From the NCBI GenBank assembly GCA_041621755.1, contig JBFKAE010000136.1, forward strand, positions 1 to 8,189: a stretch of DNA of 8,189 nt, read 5' to 3'. This document shows positions 6,554-8,189 of this stretch, piece by piece (the stretch's first letter is position 1; the number at the start of each line of letters is the position of its first letter). The stretch comes from Sphingosinicella sp041621755 (GTDB lineage: Bacteria > Pseudomonadota > Alphaproteobacteria > Sphingomonadales > Sphingomonadaceae). Under the pieces are notes generated by a model that was not told the origin of the DNA, did not search any database, and was given only the letters and a program-made list of their open reading frames with translations. A program made the translations under genes and the position numbers.

Positions 6554-7694
6554 TCAGGCTTTCCTCTTCTGCCAGCCCGATTTCAGCCAGAATTTTGGCT
6601 GTGTGCTCGCCAATGTCCGGCACGGCGTCCATGCGCGCGTCAGCCTGCCCCGGCGGCAGGAGCGCAGGAATGGGGCCAGCAGGCGTTCCAACCTGCCGCC
6701 AGCGATCGCGTGCCGCCAGCTGTTCATGCGCCCACAGATCCGCCATGTCATTAACGCGCGCATAGGCTATGTTTGCGGCTTCAAGCCGGGCCAGCACGGT
6801 CTCTCGCGCAAGCCCTTCAAAAACCCGGTTGATCAGCTCCGCCAGCGCAATGCGATTGGCATTTCGCAATGAATTCGAACAAAATCGCGGATCTGATGCC
6901 AATTCTTTCTGCTGAAGGGCGATTTGGCAGAATACCAACCATTCCCGTTCATTCTGTACACCCAGCATCACTTCGCCCGTAGCGGTGGCAAACGGCCCAT
7001 AGGGATATATTGTCGCGTGCGAAGCCCCCACCCGCGGCGGCGGGGAGGCGCCTTCGAAAGCGTAATACAACGGAAAACTCATCCACTCTGCCGTCGCTTC
7101 CAGCATCGATACATCGATATGGGTGCCTGCGCCCGTCTGGCCACGCGCGATCAGCGCCGCCAGAATGTTGGTATAGGCATACATGCCCGCCGAGATATCG
7201 GAGATGGAACAGCCCGCCTTGCTCGGGGCTTCCTGGGTCCCCGATACCGAAAGGAAGCCGCTTTCGCTCTGGATAAGCAGGTCATAGGCCTTGCGGTCGC
7301 GATAAGGACCATAGCCGCCATATCCGGATATGTCGCAAACGATCAGCGCAGGATGCGCTTCTTGTAGATTGGCGTAATCGAAACCCATACGCGCCGTGGC
7401 GCCGGGCACCAGATTCTGCACAAACACATCGGCCCCTGCGACAAGGCGTTTCAGCGCCTCAATGCCGAAATCCGTCTTCAGATCGAGGGCGACACTTTCC
7501 TTTGACCGGTTGCACCAGACGAAATGCGAGGAAAGGCCATTGACCTGCTGGTCATATCCGCGCGCGAAATCCCCTGTGCCGGGGCGTTCGACCTTGATGA
7601 CGCGCGCACCAAGGTCGGCAATCTGGCGCGTGGCAAACGGCGCCGCAACTGCTTGCTCAAGGCTGACGACGGTAATTCCCTGAAGTGGTAACAT
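6540..7694 (-). CDS. Class III (CaiB/BaiF) CoA-transferase
   Basis: A 384-residue family III CoA-transferase, which moves CoA between two carboxylic acids through an aspartyl-CoA adduct. Sequence signs: the opening 'GITVVSLEQAVAAPFATRQ', 'ADLGARVIKVERPGTGDFAR' (26-45), 'NRSKESVALDLK' (62-73), 'FVQNLVPGA' (91-99), the catalytic aspartate D138 in 'KAYDLLIQSESGF', 'SISDISAGMYA' (163-173) and 'GTHIDVSMLEA' (190-200). The 'SLEQAVAAPFATRQ' opening and 'VNGLSSHFVW' remind me of mesaconyl-CoA C1-C4 transferase and itaconate CoA-transferase relatives, so a C5 diacid is a plausible substrate (recollection, not a search). The start at 7694 is chosen over one 42 bases upstream because it follows the dehydrogenase stop by one base, has GAGG (7705-7708) 10 bases upstream and gives the normal N-terminus. 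It overlaps the following gene by 14 bp. Confidence 0.93.
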   Translation of the reverse strand: MLPLQGITVVSLEQAVAAPFATRQIADLGARVIKVERPGTGDFARGYDQQVNGLSSHFVWCNRSKESVALDLKTDFGIEALKRLVAGADVFVQNLVPGATARMGFDYANLQEAHPALIVCDISGYGGYGPYRDRKAYDLLIQSESGFLSVSGTQEAPSKAGCSISDISAGMYAYTNILAALIARGQTGAGTHIDVSMLEATAEWMSFPLYYAFEGASPPPRVGASHATIYPYGPFATATGEVMLGVQNEREWLVFCQIALQQKELASDPRFCSNSLRNANRIALAELINRVFEGLARETVLARLEAANIAYARVNDMADLWAHEQLAARDRWRQVGTPAGPIPALLPPGQADARMDAVPDIGEHTAKILAEIGLAEEESLNGVN

Positions 7695-7695
7695 G

Positions 7696-8189
7696 TTAAA
7701 AAGACCTCGGCATACCAAGAACATGCTCGGCGACATAAGACAGGATCAGGTTCGTGCTGATCGGAGCGACCTGATAGAGGCGCGTCTCGCGGAATTTCCG
7801 CTCGATGTCGTACTCATGTGCGAAACCGAATCCGCCATGGGTCTGCATACAGGCATTGGCGGCATCCCACGATGCTTTCGCAGCGAGATATTTGGCCATG
7901 TTGGCTTCCGCGCCGCAGGCTTCGCCAACATCGAACAGGCGGGCAGCCTGAAAACGCATCAGATCCGCCGCCCGCACATCGATATAGCTTTGGGCGATTG
8001 GAAACTGGACGCCCTGATTTTTCCCGATCGGCCGGTCGAACACGATTCGCTCATTGGCATAGCGGCTCGCGCGATCAACGAACCAATATCCATCGCCAAT
8101 GCACTCGGAAGCAATCAGTGTACGTTCCGCATTGAGGCCGTCCAGAATATATCTGAAGCCTTTTCCCTCCTCGCCAATCAGATTCTCGG
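7696..8189 (-). CDS. Acyl-CoA dehydrogenase, C-terminal part (cut by right window edge)
   Basis: The leftward frame is open from the window edge to a TAA at 7698-7696, giving 163 C-terminal residues of a FAD-dependent acyl-CoA dehydrogenase, which introduces an alpha,beta double bond into a CoA thioester. Visible are 'GFRYILDGLNAERTLIA' (helix G entry), 'RYANERIVFDRPIGKNQGVQ', the 'ASWDAANACMQTHGGFGFA' stretch that packs against FAD, and 'EYDIERKFRETRLYQVAPIS' followed by 'LGMPRSF' at the end. The usual catalytic glutamate of medium-chain enzymes (in 'YEGT') is replaced here by 'APIS'. A glutamate in 'NAER' (codon at 8127-8125) occupies the position used by isovaleryl- and long-chain acyl-CoA dehydrogenases, so activity is probably retained and branched substrates are possible. 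It is the first visible gene of the leftward operon, one base before the CoA-transferase; the real start lies outside the window. Confidence 0.93.
   Translation of the reverse strand, partial: ENLIGEEGKGFRYILDGLNAERTLIASECIGDGYWFVDRASRYANERIVFDRPIGKNQGVQFPIAQSYIDVRAADLMRFQAARLFDVGEACGAEANMAKYLAAKASWDAANACMQTHGGFGFAHEYDIERKFRETRLYQVAPISTNLILSYVAEHVLGMPRSF

Noticed and set aside
6924..7367. 147-residue rightward frame opposite the CoA-transferase
   Set aside because: It is antisense to a well-supported family III transferase and is Arg-rich without recognisable motifs.
7695..7736. Upstream ATG for the CoA-transferase inside the dehydrogenase gene
   Set aside because: It would add 14 residues before the conserved MLPLQGITVVSLEQ opening. 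The start at 7694 sits one base after the dehydrogenase stop.
7696..8043. GTG at 8043 as the start of a short 115-residue protein
   Set aside because: The frame continues open upstream to the window edge with clear acyl-CoA dehydrogenase sequence, so this GTG is an internal valine codon.

Overview
This window looks like part of a catabolic region from a GC-rich alphaproteobacterium, possibly a sphingomonad. That assignment is an inference from protein style and gene set; there is no rRNA, tRNA or other taxonomic marker. No transposase, integrase, CRISPR array or RNA gene was found, and no gene-free stretch exceeds 300 bases.

Left block (1-5113). A cupin-family gene, cut by the left edge, reads leftward. 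A 239-bp AT-rich intergenic region separates it from a rightward set of four genes: a Rieske non-heme iron oxygenase of the VanA/dicamba monooxygenase type (529-1635), a TetR-type repressor (1676-2359), a fumarylacetoacetate hydrolase (FAH) family enzyme (2452-3348) and an AMP-forming acyl-CoA synthetase (3455-5113). The divergent intergenic region holds a perfect 14-bp inverted repeat (343-376), the best candidate operator for the TetR protein. The gene set suggests oxidation or O-demethylation of an aromatic or cyclic acid, hydrolysis of a C-C bond in a dicarbonyl-type intermediate, and CoA activation of an acid. The order of steps and the substrate cannot be read from sequence.

Right block (5186-8189). 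Three leftward genes converge on the left block: an acyl-CoA dehydrogenase (cut by the right edge), a class III (CaiB/BaiF) CoA-transferase and an MmgE/PrpD family protein. They are packed very tightly, with a 1-bp gap and then a 14-bp overlap, so they are almost certainly one operon. The combination fits metabolism of a short branched acid or dicarboxylate through CoA thioesters; a C5 diacid such as mesaconate, itaconate or methylsuccinate is a reasonable guess, not a demonstration.

The two blocks differ in base composition. Hand-counted 60-base lines gave 40-58% GC in the left block and 68% in the right block, and the change falls near the 72-bp convergent gap at 5114-5185. They may have different histories. 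The most interesting elements are the nested palindrome, the Rieske enzyme with an apparently altered substrate pocket and no electron-transfer partner nearby, and the dehydrogenase whose catalytic base sits at the alternative (helix G) position.
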